A DNA stretch of 64,000 bases from Actinomycetes bacterium (GCA_024637035.1 JAGXFW010000030.1:1-64000); one strand, 5' to 3'; numbered from the stretch's first letter, positions 1-10,139 are shown. The notes: generated by a model from the letters alone, not told the origin. Numbers and translations: made by a program.

Positions 1-125
1 GGTTCAACAACCGCCGACTTCTCGAACCCATCGGCAACATTCCCCCGGCGGAGTTCGAGGAGATGTTCTATCGTGAGCAAGTCTCGGCCAAAGAGGCCGG
101 ACTCAAACAATTGAGTCTCCATTGA
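1..125 (+). CDS. IS3-family transposase OrfB, 3' end only
   Basis: Reading from base 3 gives the last 40 residues of an IS3-family DDE transposase, ending at the TGA at 123-125. The segment FNNRRLLEPIGNIPPAEFE is the conserved tail that follows the catalytic Glu in OrfB integrase-core proteins, and bases 1-2 fit the end of a Trp codon (W-FNNRR). The catalytic D, D and E residues lie outside the window, so activity cannot be judged. The stop codon sits directly beside the element's right terminal repeat, as is usual for IS3 elements. The family call is confident from the motif alone. The subgroup (IS51-like) is inferred from the terminus. Confidence 0.88.
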   Translation, partial: FNNRRLLEPIGNIPPAEFEEMFYREQVSAKEAGLKQLSLH

Positions 126-140
126 ACCCGGGGCGGTTCA
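124..140 (+). mobile_element. Right terminal inverted repeat of the IS3-family element
   Basis: The sequence TGAACCCGGGGCGGTTCA lies at 123-140, right behind the transposase stop. Its reverse complement begins TGAACCGCC, which is the typical outer end of IS51-group IS3 elements. The element therefore probably ends at base 140. The left end and the target duplication are outside the window or cannot be paired here. Confidence 0.6.
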
Positions 141-141
141 C

Positions 142-723
142 TTCGTCCGCAATAGTATTGGGACCAGGGACGCCCATCTGATTCCACCAAAGGCACAACA
201 TGAGACGATACAGCAGTTCTCACATGAAGAGGTTAGGAAGATCAGATACCTTGTCCCGTTTGGCGAGCGCATGTTCGATATCGTCTGCTACCTGGGGTAT
301 CTCGCCAATGCGACCGTCGCCGACAAGAGTTCCCGGCGCAAAGACAAGATGGGTGAGCCTGTAAGCAAGACACACTTGGACATTCGGCTGGCGGCGGTGC
401 GAGACCTCGACGGTTCGCACCCCGAGGAAGCCCGTCTCTATCGCTCGCTCAAATCCAAGTCTGTGCTTTTCAGTCTTCGCACAAGCCGTTCGCGGAAGAC
501 CGGTCAGACGGAGAAGCTTCAGGTGCGCAGGATCTACTTGCCGGCATTCCAAGCGCCGCTATCTCGCGATGTCCCAATAAAGGTCGACGATTGCGGGACA
601 CTGGTGTCCCTCCTTACCAACCCGGAGGCCTTCGTGGAGCGGCAACTTGAGATCGCCTCGTTAGATGTGAGTTCGCTTCGCCGAGCCGTCAAGCGATCGG
701 TGATCGCCCCCAAGGAGGGCTAG
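142..723 (+). pseudogene. Unknown gene, 5' end removed by the IS insertion
   Basis: The frame that ends at TAG 721-723 stays open upstream of its first ATG (271) back to the IS end, giving plausible protein sequence such as RNSIGTRDAHLIPP and HEEVRKIRYLVPFGER. The ATG at 271 has no Shine-Dalgarno box. The simplest reading is a gene that lost its start when the IS inserted. The remaining ~190 residues are basic, with a RRIYLPAF segment followed by a DCGTLVSLL-type segment. I do not recognise the family; a C-terminal part of an ATPase-like protein is only a guess. The next gene starts one base after its stop, so the two were a translationally coupled pair. Confidence 0.5.
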
Positions 724-724
724 A

Positions 725-1864
725 GTGCGCCTTCACAAGATCGGGATAGACGACGTGCTGGCTGATCTGCCTGAGGTGATACCTGTGTCGACTGCACGGC
801 CCGAGCTCGTTCTGTCCGCACTTGGGTTTGAGGACCGCGCGCCTGCGGTGGTTGCAGACCTATCGACGCTTGGGACCTTCGAGAACGGCCAACTGTGCCT
901 GATACGCTATCCGACTAATGCCGAGGACAACGAGAAGCATTACGACGAATTCTGTTCGGCAGTCGGTGGCGAAGACAAGATCATCCCCATCAACTACGAG
1001 CGCCACGACTTCCAGGCCCAGCTGGGGGAGATCATCAATGCGAACTGCACCGAGAATCATTCGGTGGTGCTTGACATAAGTACGATGTCGTCCTATGTGT
1101 TCTTCCCTACGTTCTTCTGCCTGATGGAGCAGGATATCGATTTGCACATCGCATACTGTGAAGCCGCGTCGTACGGTCCGTCGAAGGAGGAGTGGGAGGG
1201 TGTCGCGGCGCGGGCCGATGAGGAGCGTGAACTTCTCGTTCAGTCGTTCGAGAACGCCGAGTTCCAGAGCCACGGCATTGACGTCGTGTACCCCTACGCG
1301 CCATGCTATGAGTACAGTTCGGCCAACAGGCCGACTCTCGTCGTGGCCGTTCCGAACTTCAATCCAATCCGCATGAGCGCGATGGTACGGAAGGCGGATG
1401 AATTGGAGAACGCCGAGTTCGATTTGCAGCATTGGGTTGTTGGGGTGCCGCCCGACCCGGCAAACGAATGGAGGGTTGAAGCGGTCAAGAGAACGAACAA
1501 CCTCGGCAATACCGGTAGCGCCCATCTTCACACGGCGTCCACGTTCGACTACCGGGAAATGCTCAGGGTCCTCGACGGCATCTGGACGGACAACCGATAT
1601 GCGGGGGGCTTCTCCATCGCGAGTCTTGGTAGCAAGCTGCAGCAGCTTGGAGTCGCGATGTTCTGTAGGGTCCACAAGGAGACCACGCTCTGGCTGTCGG
1701 AACCGGTGGAGTTCTCCGGGAGTGGTTACTCCAAAGGCAGGGGGCGCTCATGGTCCGTTGCGCTTGGGTCAACGCCTCGTCTGCGGGAGTTGCTCGATTC
1801 CTACGGATCCTATGAGTGGCCAGCAGTTGGGGCGGAGTCAAACGCGCTGTCTCCGGATGTCTAG
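725..1864 (+). CDS. Hypothetical protein, partner of the truncated gene
   Basis: This is a 379-residue soluble acidic protein starting at GTG 725, one base after the preceding TAG, so it is coupled to the truncated upstream gene. The N-terminal half contains ELVLSALGFEDRA, a string of short hydrophobic strands, and VVLDISTMSSYVFFP. Such strand-loop patterns suggest a Rossmann-like domain (inference). The C-terminal half carries GGFSIASLGSKLQQLG and a Gly/Ser/Arg-rich loop. There is no signal peptide or membrane segment. I do not recognise the family. The coupled pair beside an IS resembles accessory or defence-type cassettes, but no defence domain can be named. Codon use is somewhat less GC-biased than in katG next door. 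Confidence 0.7.
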   Translation: MRLHKIGIDDVLADLPEVIPVSTARPELVLSALGFEDRAPAVVADLSTLGTFENGQLCLIRYPTNAEDNEKHYDEFCSAVGGEDKIIPINYERHDFQAQLGEIINANCTENHSVVLDISTMSSYVFFPTFFCLMEQDIDLHIAYCEAASYGPSKEEWEGVAARADEERELLVQSFENAEFQSHGIDVVYPYAPCYEYSSANRPTLVVAVPNFNPIRMSAMVRKADELENAEFDLQHWVVGVPPDPANEWRVEAVKRTNNLGNTGSAHLHTASTFDYREMLRVLDGIWTDNRYAGGFSIASLGSKLQQLGVAMFCRVHKETTLWLSEPVEFSGSGYSKGRGRSWSVALGSTPRLRELLDSYGSYEWPAVGAESNALSPDV

Positions 1865-4403
<2,539 letters not shown>

Positions 4404-4405
<2 letters not shown>

Positions 4406-4431
4406 TCGAACGCGGCCGATCGAACGCGGCC
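4404..4431. repeat. 14-bp perfect tandem duplication at the katG stop
   Basis: GATCGAACGCGGCC occurs at 4404-4417 and again directly at 4418-4431. The first copy includes the last two bases of the katG stop codon, so the duplication lies just outside the coding sequence. It is probably replication slippage. Confidence 0.85.
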
Positions 4432-4462
4432 GGAGGCATCATCGCCATGGTGCGGGCCGGGC

Positions 4463-5368
4463 CTAGTCGGCCACGACAGGCACGGGTGCCCGACGCGTCA
4501 ACGCCTCAGCCCCGAAGATCGCCAGCGCGACCCAGACAGCGCCGAACCCCAGCAGGGCGTAGCGCGACACCGCCTCGTGAAACAGGAACACCCCGACCAG
4601 GAACTGCAGCGTAGGGGTGATGTACTGCACGAGGCCGAGGACCGACAGCGGGATCTGCTTGGCCGCTGAGGAGAACAGCAACAGCGGAACCGTCGTCACC
4701 ACGCCGGCACCCATCAGCAGCACGGTCGTGGTGGCGCTCGAGTGCAGGAACGCCCCGGTACCCGCCCGTTCGGCCAGGGCGAGATATGCCACGGCGGGGA
4801 TCAACAGGAGCCCGGTCTCGAACGTCAGGCCGACCACTGGACCGAGCGGCGCCAGCTTCTTGACCAAGCCGTAGGTCGCGAAGGTCGATGCGAGCGCGAG
4901 TGCGATCCAGGGTGGGCGTCCGTAGTCGAGGGTGAGTGCCGCCACGCCCACCGCGGCCAGCGCGATCGCCGTCCATTGCAGGGCGCGCAGTCGCTCCTTC
5001 AGAAGCACGGCGCCCAGCAGGACGCTTATGAGCGGGTTCATGAAGTATCCGAGGCTCGATTCCACCACATAGCCCGCGTTGACGGCCCACACGAAGATGA
5101 GCCAGTTCGCCGAGACCATGACCGCCGCCGTCAAGTAGGCCAGCACTGTGCGAGGCTGAGTGACTGCCTGGCGCAGCGTGCGCCACTGCCCTCGCACGAA
5201 CACTGCGATGATCAGCAGCGCGAACGACCACGCGATCCTGTGGCCGACGAGCTGGGATGCCGGGATTCCGGTCAGCGCCTTCCAATAAATGGGGAACAGA
5301 CCCCATATGGTGAACGCCCCGATCGCCTGCCATATGCCTCTTGTCGTACTGGAGCCTTCTTCGGGCAT
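4463..5368 (-). CDS. rarD: RarD/EamA-family transporter
   Basis: This is a 301-residue integral membrane protein with about ten hydrophobic helices arranged as two EamA repeats. The start at 5368 gives MPEEGSSTTRGIWQAIGAF, matching the usual RarD N-terminus just before helix 1 (FTIWGLFPIYWKAL); the longer upstream reading frame is basic and unlikely. The RarD hallmarks GHRIAWS and GYFMNPL (EamA loop) are present. RarD proteins are annotated as chloramphenicol-sensitive permeases, but the physiological substrate is unknown. The gene is divergent from the XRE-cupin regulator, which is the obvious candidate to control it. Confidence 0.9.
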   Translation of the reverse strand: MPEEGSSTTRGIWQAIGAFTIWGLFPIYWKALTGIPASQLVGHRIAWSFALLIIAVFVRGQWRTLRQAVTQPRTVLAYLTAAVMVSANWLIFVWAVNAGYVVESSLGYFMNPLISVLLGAVLLKERLRALQWTAIALAAVGVAALTLDYGRPPWIALALASTFATYGLVKKLAPLGPVVGLTFETGLLLIPAVAYLALAERAGTGAFLHSSATTTVLLMGAGVVTTVPLLLFSSAAKQIPLSVLGLVQYITPTLQFLVGVFLFHEAVSRYALLGFGAVWVALAIFGAEALTRRAPVPVVAD

Positions 5369-5475
5369 CTGGCCGGGTCCGATCTGCACGGGCGTGCACG
5401 ATGTTGTACCATCCGTGCGGTATAGTAGCACAAGACGTGTGCGACTCCGACGCCTCATGCGAGGGGCGATCACCC
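5369..5475. promoter_or_regulatory. Divergent promoter region between rarD and the XRE-cupin gene
   Basis: This 107-base spacer serves both start codons. It holds a GC palindrome TGCACGGGCGTGCA at about 5385-5398, an overlapping GCACG-N13-CGTGC inverted repeat, and a TATAGT hexamer at 5421-5426 that could be the -10 box of the rightward gene. No convincing -35 box accompanies it. Binding of the neighbouring XRE protein to the palindromes is an inference from the divergent layout. Confidence 0.4.
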
Positions 5476-6036
5476 ATGGAACACCTGAACCAGATAATCG
5501 GCGAGAACCTCAAACGCCTCCGCGCCGAAAGGGGTCTCAGCCTGGATGCGGCATCAAGCGTCACGGGCGTGAGCAAGAGCCTGCTCGGCCAGATCGAACG
5601 CGGTGAAGCGAATCCCACGATCTCGACGGTCTGGCGCATCGCCCGCGGCCTCAGCGTGGCGTTCACGACTCTGGTGACTCCGGTCGACGGCGGTTCGGAG
5701 GTGGTGAGGCGTGCCGACATCGACCCGGTCTCCGAGGACGACGGTCGCGTTCGCAACTATCCGGTCGTCCCTTTCGACGCGTCTCTTGGTTTCGAGGTCT
5801 CCTTCATCGAAGTCGATCCGGGCGGCACTCTCGAGGCCGACCCCCATGCCGGCGGCACGCAGGAGTTGATCACGGTGGTTGCCGGCGAACTCTCGATACG
5901 CGTAGCGGACGACGAGCACGAACTCGCTGCCGGCGATTCGATCCGTTTCCGGGCCGACGTCCCGCACGCCTATCGCAACGACGGCTCCGGGCTCGCGGTG
6001 TTCACCATGGTGATCGCCTACGCTCGGGGAGGGTGA
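5476..6036 (+). CDS. XRE-family transcriptional regulator with C-terminal cupin
   Basis: The 186-residue protein has an N-terminal helix-turn-helix (residues about 7-62: IGENLKRLRAERGLSLDAAS, then SKSLLGQIERGEANPTIST) joined to a C-terminal cupin beta-barrel (about 105-183, with DPHAGGTQELITVVAGEL and GDSIRFRADVPH). The cupin probably senses a small ligand and modulates DNA binding. The start at ATG 5476 gives the standard family N-terminus. The rarD gene is divergent and is probably its target. Regulators of this build often control transport, amino acid or polyamine genes, so the rarD link fits but is not proven. Confidence 0.93.
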   Translation: MEHLNQIIGENLKRLRAERGLSLDAASSVTGVSKSLLGQIERGEANPTISTVWRIARGLSVAFTTLVTPVDGGSEVVRRADIDPVSEDDGRVRNYPVVPFDASLGFEVSFIEVDPGGTLEADPHAGGTQELITVVAGELSIRVADDEHELAAGDSIRFRADVPHAYRNDGSGLAVFTMVIAYARGG

Positions 6037-6040
6037 GGCT

Positions 6041-6259
6041 CTGGTCGCGGGGACTCCGAGCAGTCAGGCGCCGGGCGCCGTGGTCGTGGCCGCAAGCGAC
6101 GGTGACTCCTTCTTCTCGGCGACGACCGTGGTCGCGAATCTCATGGACGGGACAGGGGTGTGCGTAGCCTTGGCCGATCTCGGGGTAGATGCGCACGTTA
6201 AGTGCAGACGTGTTTGGATTAGCCAAGAGATAATTTATGCTAGTTGCATGGGATTTTAG
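6041..6259 (+). pseudogene. Coding-like fragment upstream of glnA
   Basis: One frame between the regulator and glnA reads like protein for about 50 codons, including PGAVVVAASDGDSFFSATT and GVCVALADLGVDAH, with strong G/C at third positions. It has no convincing start, and its last third turns AT-rich and ends at TAG 6257-6259. I cannot assign a family. It may be the remnant of a lost gene or a chance open frame. Confidence 0.25.
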
Positions 6260-6332
6260 AGCAATAAGGTCTATAGTTGATCTCTGATGCCGGATGCACA
6301 GGGTATCCCGGCCGGTCTTCCAGGAGGCGTTT
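6226..6332 (+). promoter_or_regulatory. Probable glnA promoter and ribosome-binding site
   Basis: An AT-rich island in otherwise GC-rich DNA runs from about 6210 to 6285 and contains TATAGT at 6272-6277, a good -10 candidate. The -35 box is not clear (TTGCAT at 6244-6249 is too far for optimal spacing). AGGAGG at 6322-6327 lies five bases before GTG 6333 and decides the glnA start. The AT-richness and position support a regulated glnA promoter. Confidence 0.5.
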
Positions 6333-7766
6333 GTGAGCTCTGGTCTGCGCGATTTCCTCGAGATCCCCTACGAGCAGCTGGAAGAGATGAACCTGGCGGC
6401 CAAGGCGGACCGCCTCGCCCGCCGTCCCGCGGACGAGGTCCGTGAGGAACGGGCCAAGTACCTCATGGACGAGAAGGGCATCAAAGCCGTCACCGTGTGC
6501 TTCACCGACCTCGAAGGCCGGCTCCACATGCTCGACTACGACAAGAAGTTCCTTCTGAAGTCGGCCGACAACCTCACCTTCGATGGGTCTTCCATCCGGG
6601 GGTTCGCGCAACAGGCGGAGTCCGACCTGCGCCTGGTGATCGACTGGCCGGCCTTCTACTGGCTGCCGTCTGACGTATTCGGCTCGGGCAAGGTGCTCGT
6701 GTTCGGCGAAGTGCAGGAGCGCGACGGTTCCCTCTACGGCGCCGACGTGCGGTCCCGCCTCAAGGTCTTCGGGGATGACCTGTGGGCCAAGGACGGCACG
6801 GTGGCCAACGTCTCCAACGAGATCGAGGGTTTCCTCTTCCGCGGCCGTGACGCCGAGAGCCACTATCACGAGACCGGCACCTTCGAGTTCATCTCCACCG
6901 GCGGCTACTACCACTCGCTGCCCGGGGACGCGCTGCGCCAGTTCATCGACGCCGCGGCCGAGGTGCAGCGCGCCATGGGCTTCGGCAACGAGAAAGACCA
7001 CCCCGAGGTGGCGCCTTCTCAGTTCGAGATGAACTACAGCTACACCGAGGCGACCGTGGCCGCCGACCAAGTGCAGCTCTACAAGTTGCTGTCCCGCCAA
7101 GTGGCTGCCCGCATGGATATGACCGCCAGCTTCCTTCCCAAGCCGGTGGCCGGCGTCAACGGTAACGGCATGCACACCAACCTCTCTCTCATGCGCAAGG
7201 GCAAGAACCTGTTCTACGCGAAGACAGGGGAAGATGGCTTGTCGAAACTCGGCTGGTCGGTGATCAACCGCATCCTCGCCAGCGCCAACGGCATCTGTCT
7301 GTTCCTCAACCCGAGCGTGAACTCCTACCGTCGTCTCGACCCCCACTTCGAGGCGCCGAACCAGATCAAAGCGTCGGCGATCGACCGCGGTTCGATGGTG
7401 CGCATCCCGCTCGGCAACGAGCAGACCACCCGCATCGAAGTCCGTTCCATCTCGCCCGACGTCAACCCCTATCTGGCCATCTACGCCCTTCTGCGCACCG
7501 GCCTCGAGGGACCGCCCGCCGAGGAAGACGACTCCAAGCGTCCCCGCACCCGCTTCTTGCCGGGCAACATCTACGACGCCCTGCGACAGTACAAGTCGAG
7601 CAAGTATGCGGTCGAGTTGGTGGGTGAAGACGTGCACGCCAAGTACGGCGAGGTGAAGACTCTGCAGGCCGACCGCTGCCCCCGTGAGCTGGGCAACCGC
7701 GTGAAACGCGGCGAGGTCCAGTTCCATCACGAGGTGACCAACCAGTATCTCTGGTCGCAGTTCTAG
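6333..7766 (+). CDS. glnA: Glutamine synthetase, class I
   Basis: This enzyme (477 residues) makes glutamine from glutamate, ammonia and ATP. GTG 6333 is chosen because AGGAGG stands five bases upstream; the ATG at 6294 would add a non-homologous tail. The beta-grasp segment (LTFDGSSIRGF), the metal and glutamate-binding segment (ETGTFEFISTGG), NGNGMHTNLSLM and the EQTTRIEVRSI region with catalytic arginines are all present. The Asn in HTN resembles GSI-alpha enzymes, which have no adenylylation control; a NLYDLP-type adenylylation site is also absent, so feedback or transcriptional control is more likely. The gene stands alone. Confidence 0.93.
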   Translation: MSSGLRDFLEIPYEQLEEMNLAAKADRLARRPADEVREERAKYLMDEKGIKAVTVCFTDLEGRLHMLDYDKKFLLKSADNLTFDGSSIRGFAQQAESDLRLVIDWPAFYWLPSDVFGSGKVLVFGEVQERDGSLYGADVRSRLKVFGDDLWAKDGTVANVSNEIEGFLFRGRDAESHYHETGTFEFISTGGYYHSLPGDALRQFIDAAAEVQRAMGFGNEKDHPEVAPSQFEMNYSYTEATVAADQVQLYKLLSRQVAARMDMTASFLPKPVAGVNGNGMHTNLSLMRKGKNLFYAKTGEDGLSKLGWSVINRILASANGICLFLNPSVNSYRRLDPHFEAPNQIKASAIDRGSMVRIPLGNEQTTRIEVRSISPDVNPYLAIYALLRTGLEGPPAEEDDSKRPRTRFLPGNIYDALRQYKSSKYAVELVGEDVHAKYGEVKTLQADRCPRELGNRVKRGEVQFHHEVTNQYLWSQF

Positions 7767-7949
7767 GTCGACAGCTTGTCGGTCGACGCGGAGGCGTCGG
7801 GCAGGGTCACCCTGCGCTACCGGGTGGGGCATCCTGATGAGGCGTCGCTTGCGGATGGCTGAGTCGGGTGACCGCACGCTCGGTCTGACCCTCGGCGCCA
7901 CCACCTCGTGACGCTGCCGCCATCCGCGCCATCCTGCCGAATCTTTCTC
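7767..7949. other. Spacer after glnA, no gene seen
   Basis: The region contains a short hairpin around GTCGAC-N9-GTCGAC just after the glnA stop but no T-tract, so a terminator is not certain. No reading frame here looks coding. The TetR-type operator cluster begins at 7950. Confidence 0.4.
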
Positions 7950-8006
7950 GGAAACTTCTTGACAGACAAGTTCCCATGAGGGAAACTACGGACGTGAGCA
8001 GTTTCC
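7950..8006 (+). promoter_or_regulatory. Promoter with two tandem TetR-type operators
   Basis: Two copies of the palindrome GGAAACT-N12-AGTTTCC lie 31 bases apart. The first is 7950-7956 with 7969-7975 (one mismatch, AGTTCCC) and the second is 7981-7987 with 8000-8006 (perfect). A consensus -35 box TTGACA (7959-7964) sits inside the first operator, and the position 17 bases on falls on GAAACT in the second operator, so repressor binding would cover the core promoter. The same arrangement recurs at 16758-16814 upstream of an intact tetR. The downstream coding sequence here is the collapsed tetR at 8027. Confidence 0.82.
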
Positions 8007-8026
8007 AACAGGAGCGGACGGTCGGG

Positions 8027-8095
8027 ATGAACGAGACGAGACAACAGATCGCGAACGCCGAGTTCCTCAAACGCATCGTCTGTTTCATAGGCTAG
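8027..8095 (+). pseudogene. Collapsed tetR gene: both ends kept, middle deleted
   Basis: A 22-codon frame reads MNETRQQIANAEFLKRIVCF plus IG and stop. Its first residues match the start of the intact TetR at 16870 (MNETQQRIVEAF), and its last match that protein's C-terminus (AELLERIGKFVV). About 155 codons between them are missing, including the whole helix-turn-helix and ligand domain. The promoter upstream is also shared with the intact gene. The parsimonious reading is an in-frame internal deletion of a tetR paralogue. A leader peptide is possible but less likely, given that both ends match. Confidence 0.7.
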
Positions 8096-8149
8096 ACACG
8101 AAGTCGGTTCACCGGGCCGCATCGACGTGCGGCCTTTGCAGGGTCCTAT

Positions 8150-8175
8150 GGAAACTCAATACGGATGGGGTTTCC
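8150..8175 (+). promoter_or_regulatory. Third copy of the TetR-type operator, before the hydrolase operon
   Basis: GGAAACT (8150-8156) and GGTTTCC (8169-8175) are separated by exactly 12 bases, matching the operators at 7950-8006 with one mismatch. It lies 20 bases before ATG 8195, so a bound repressor would block transcription entry into the membrane protein and hydrolase genes. The potential ATG at 8165 lies inside it and is therefore not preferred as a start. Confidence 0.72.
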
Positions 8176-8194
8176 AGCAACGAAAGGAAAAGTC

Positions 8195-8614
8195 ATGAGC
8201 AAGGTAGTCTCGATCCTAGTCCTTCTGCTCGGCGCCCAGGTGAACCTGAGCGCGCTGGTGCCGGCGGCACCCGGGCAGACCCCGCCTCCCTGGTGGACCG
8301 GCGGCGGCATCCTGTGGCCGTTCTTCGCCGACACGGCCACGTTGCTGCCGGCGGGCGGGCTCCGCGACGCGCTCACGCCGATCCTCGGGGTCGCAGCGGC
8401 CGCGTGTCTTCTGATGGCGATCGCGGCGCTCGTGGGGTGGGTCGTTCCCACTTCGTGGTTCACGCCGCTCGTCGTCGCCGGTGCCGTGGCGTCCGTCGTC
8501 CTGCAAGTGGTGTGGATCTCGGGCTGGGCCATCGTCCCACTCTTGGTGGATGCGGCGCTCCTGTACGCGGTGTTCGGGCTGCACGTGACGGTCGAAAGCC
8601 TGCGCGGATCATGA
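8195..8614 (+). CDS. Small integral membrane protein, unknown function
   Basis: This is a 139-residue protein with four predicted transmembrane helices (residues about 1-20, 60-85, 88-108 and 110-130). The start at 8195 is preferred over 8165 because GAAAGGAAAAG precedes it and 8165 lies within an operator. There is no signal for enzymatic function. It overlaps the next gene by ATGA, so both are one operon, probably under the GGAAACT-type operator. TetR-controlled small membrane proteins next to hydrolases often relate to export or detoxification, but that is only context. Confidence 0.72.
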   Translation: MSKVVSILVLLLGAQVNLSALVPAAPGQTPPPWWTGGGILWPFFADTATLLPAGGLRDALTPILGVAAAACLLMAIAALVGWVVPTSWFTPLVVAGAVASVVLQVVWISGWAIVPLLVDAALLYAVFGLHVTVESLRGS

Positions 8615-9555
8615 AGGTTCTGCGCTGGGTCGCGATCGGGTCCGTCGCGGCGGTGGCGGTAGGCGTGGCGATGTACGCCGTCGACATGGATCGAGCCTAC
8701 GCCCGCATCAAGGACAAGACCACGACGGTGTCCTCGCCCTACGGCGACATCGAATACTCTGAAGGCGGATCGGGCGCCCCGGTGCTGGTGATCCACGGGA
8801 GCGGCGGCGGCCACGACCAGGGCGAGTTGCTGGCGAGGATCGTCCTCGGCGGCGGGTTCCGTTGGATCGCCCCGTCGCGTTTCGGGTACCTGGGCTCGAC
8901 CTACCACGAAGGGACCACGTTCGACGATCAGGCCCACGCCTACGCGAGCCTGCTCGACCATCTGGGCATCGAGCGGGTCGCGGTGGTGGCTTTGTCGCAC
9001 GGCGGACCCTCGGCTCTGCTCTTCGCTGCGCTGTACCCGGAGCGGGTCTCCTCGCTCACCCTCGTCTCCTGCGGCGTCGCTTCCTCCGAAGTAGGCGACC
9101 AGGCGGAAGCGAACAAGAAGGGCGACATGCTCACGACCATCTTCAAGTACGACCCGCTCTACTGGGGCGTCACCAAGGCGCTCCGGGGGACCTTCATGAA
9201 TCTCATGGGTGCCGACGACGCGGTCGTGGCCGACCTCACCCCCGAGCAGCGGGAATCGATCGACCAGGTGATCGACTACATGAACCCGGTGTCGCCGCGC
9301 TCTGCCGGGGTGGCGTTCGACAACACGGCCGCCCTGCCGAACGAGAGGATCGCCGCCATCCAGGCTCCGACCCTGATACTTCACGCCAAGGACGACCTGC
9401 TCCAGCTCTACCACAACGCCGAGTTCGCCGCCGCCCATATCCCGAACGCCCGGTTGGTGAGTTTCGAGAAGGGCGGCCACGTCGTCCTGGCCGTGGAGCA
9501 GCCGACTGTCCGTGCGCTCACGCAGGAGCACATCCTTGAGCATGTGCGCGAATAG
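8611..9555 (+). CDS. Alpha/beta hydrolase, membrane-anchored
   Basis: The 314-residue protein starts with one hydrophobic helix (residues about 4-24), likely a signal anchor. The rest is an alpha/beta-hydrolase fold with an oxyanion segment VLVIHGSGGG (59-68), nucleophile S129 in VALSHGGPSA, the acid within LHAKDD (about 273-278) and histidine in KGGHVV near the C-terminus. The nucleophile elbow is A-L-S-H-G instead of the usual G-x-S-x-G, as seen in some esterase and haloalkane-dehalogenase relatives. The substrate is unknown. It shares its start with the stop of the membrane protein (ATGA), so the two are translated together and are probably repressed by the TetR at 16870 or its lost paralogue. 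Confidence 0.88.
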   Translation: MKVLRWVAIGSVAAVAVGVAMYAVDMDRAYARIKDKTTTVSSPYGDIEYSEGGSGAPVLVIHGSGGGHDQGELLARIVLGGGFRWIAPSRFGYLGSTYHEGTTFDDQAHAYASLLDHLGIERVAVVALSHGGPSALLFAALYPERVSSLTLVSCGVASSEVGDQAEANKKGDMLTTIFKYDPLYWGVTKALRGTFMNLMGADDAVVADLTPEQRESIDQVIDYMNPVSPRSAGVAFDNTAALPNERIAAIQAPTLILHAKDDLLQLYHNAEFAAAHIPNARLVSFEKGGHVVLAVEQPTVRALTQEHILEHVRE

Positions 9556-9608
9556 GCGCGGGTGAGTAGGCGTGGCAAGATCTACACAACATCTAGGGAG
9601 GGTTCAGG

Positions 9609-10139
9609 ATGATCGATGCTGGGATCGCGATCGAGCGGACGGAGGTGCTCGGCCTCAAGGAGTCGGACCTATTCGAGATCCACGATCTGCGCTCACGCGC
9701 AGCGGACTTCTTCACGGAGACCGGTGATCCACCCCCCACGCCTGAGTCGCTCCAGGCGGATCTGGATGACCTGCCGGACGGCTATTCGCGAGCTGACGAA
9801 GTCATGTACCGAGCGTATCTGGACGATCGGCTCACCGGTTACGCCGAGGTCTTGCGGGGCTTCGCACACGAGCGCCAGTGGATCATCGGCATCTTGCTCG
9901 TGGATCCGGCTCTGCGAGGCCGCGCCGTCGGGCGCGCCGTCGTCGAAGCCGTCGCCGACGATGCGCGCGCTGCAGGCATGGAGTCCGTTGCCGTTGGGGT
10001 CATCAGCACCCGGGAACGATCGCTGGCCTTCTGGGTCCGCGAGGGGTTCACGACAGAGGTGTCGCGACGCCCGATCGTGATCGAGGGTCTGGAAGCCGAG
10101 GTCGTACGCCTCGAACGCCACTTGGCGGAGACGGTCTAG
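9609..10139 (+). CDS. GNAT-family N-acetyltransferase
   Basis: The 176-residue cytosolic protein has the acetyl-CoA-binding region at residues about 96-112 (ILLVDPALRGRAVGRAVVEA, motif R-G-x-A-V-G) and the downstream strand-helix typical of GNAT (SVAVGVISTRERSLAFWVREGF). The acceptor is not predictable. AGGGAGGGTTCAGG just before ATG 9609 is a strong ribosome-binding site. It follows the hydrolase gene by 53 bases in the same direction but has its own SD, and could be separately expressed. Confidence 0.85.
   Translation: MIDAGIAIERTEVLGLKESDLFEIHDLRSRAADFFTETGDPPPTPESLQADLDDLPDGYSRADEVMYRAYLDDRLTGYAEVLRGFAHERQWIIGILLVDPALRGRAVGRAVVEAVADDARAAGMESVAVGVISTRERSLAFWVREGFTTEVSRRPIVIEGLEAEVVRLERHLAETV

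Noticed and set aside
6240-7904. A 554-residue frame opposite glnA
   Set aside because: It is the antisense of glnA and its His/Val/Arg-rich composition matches no protein family.
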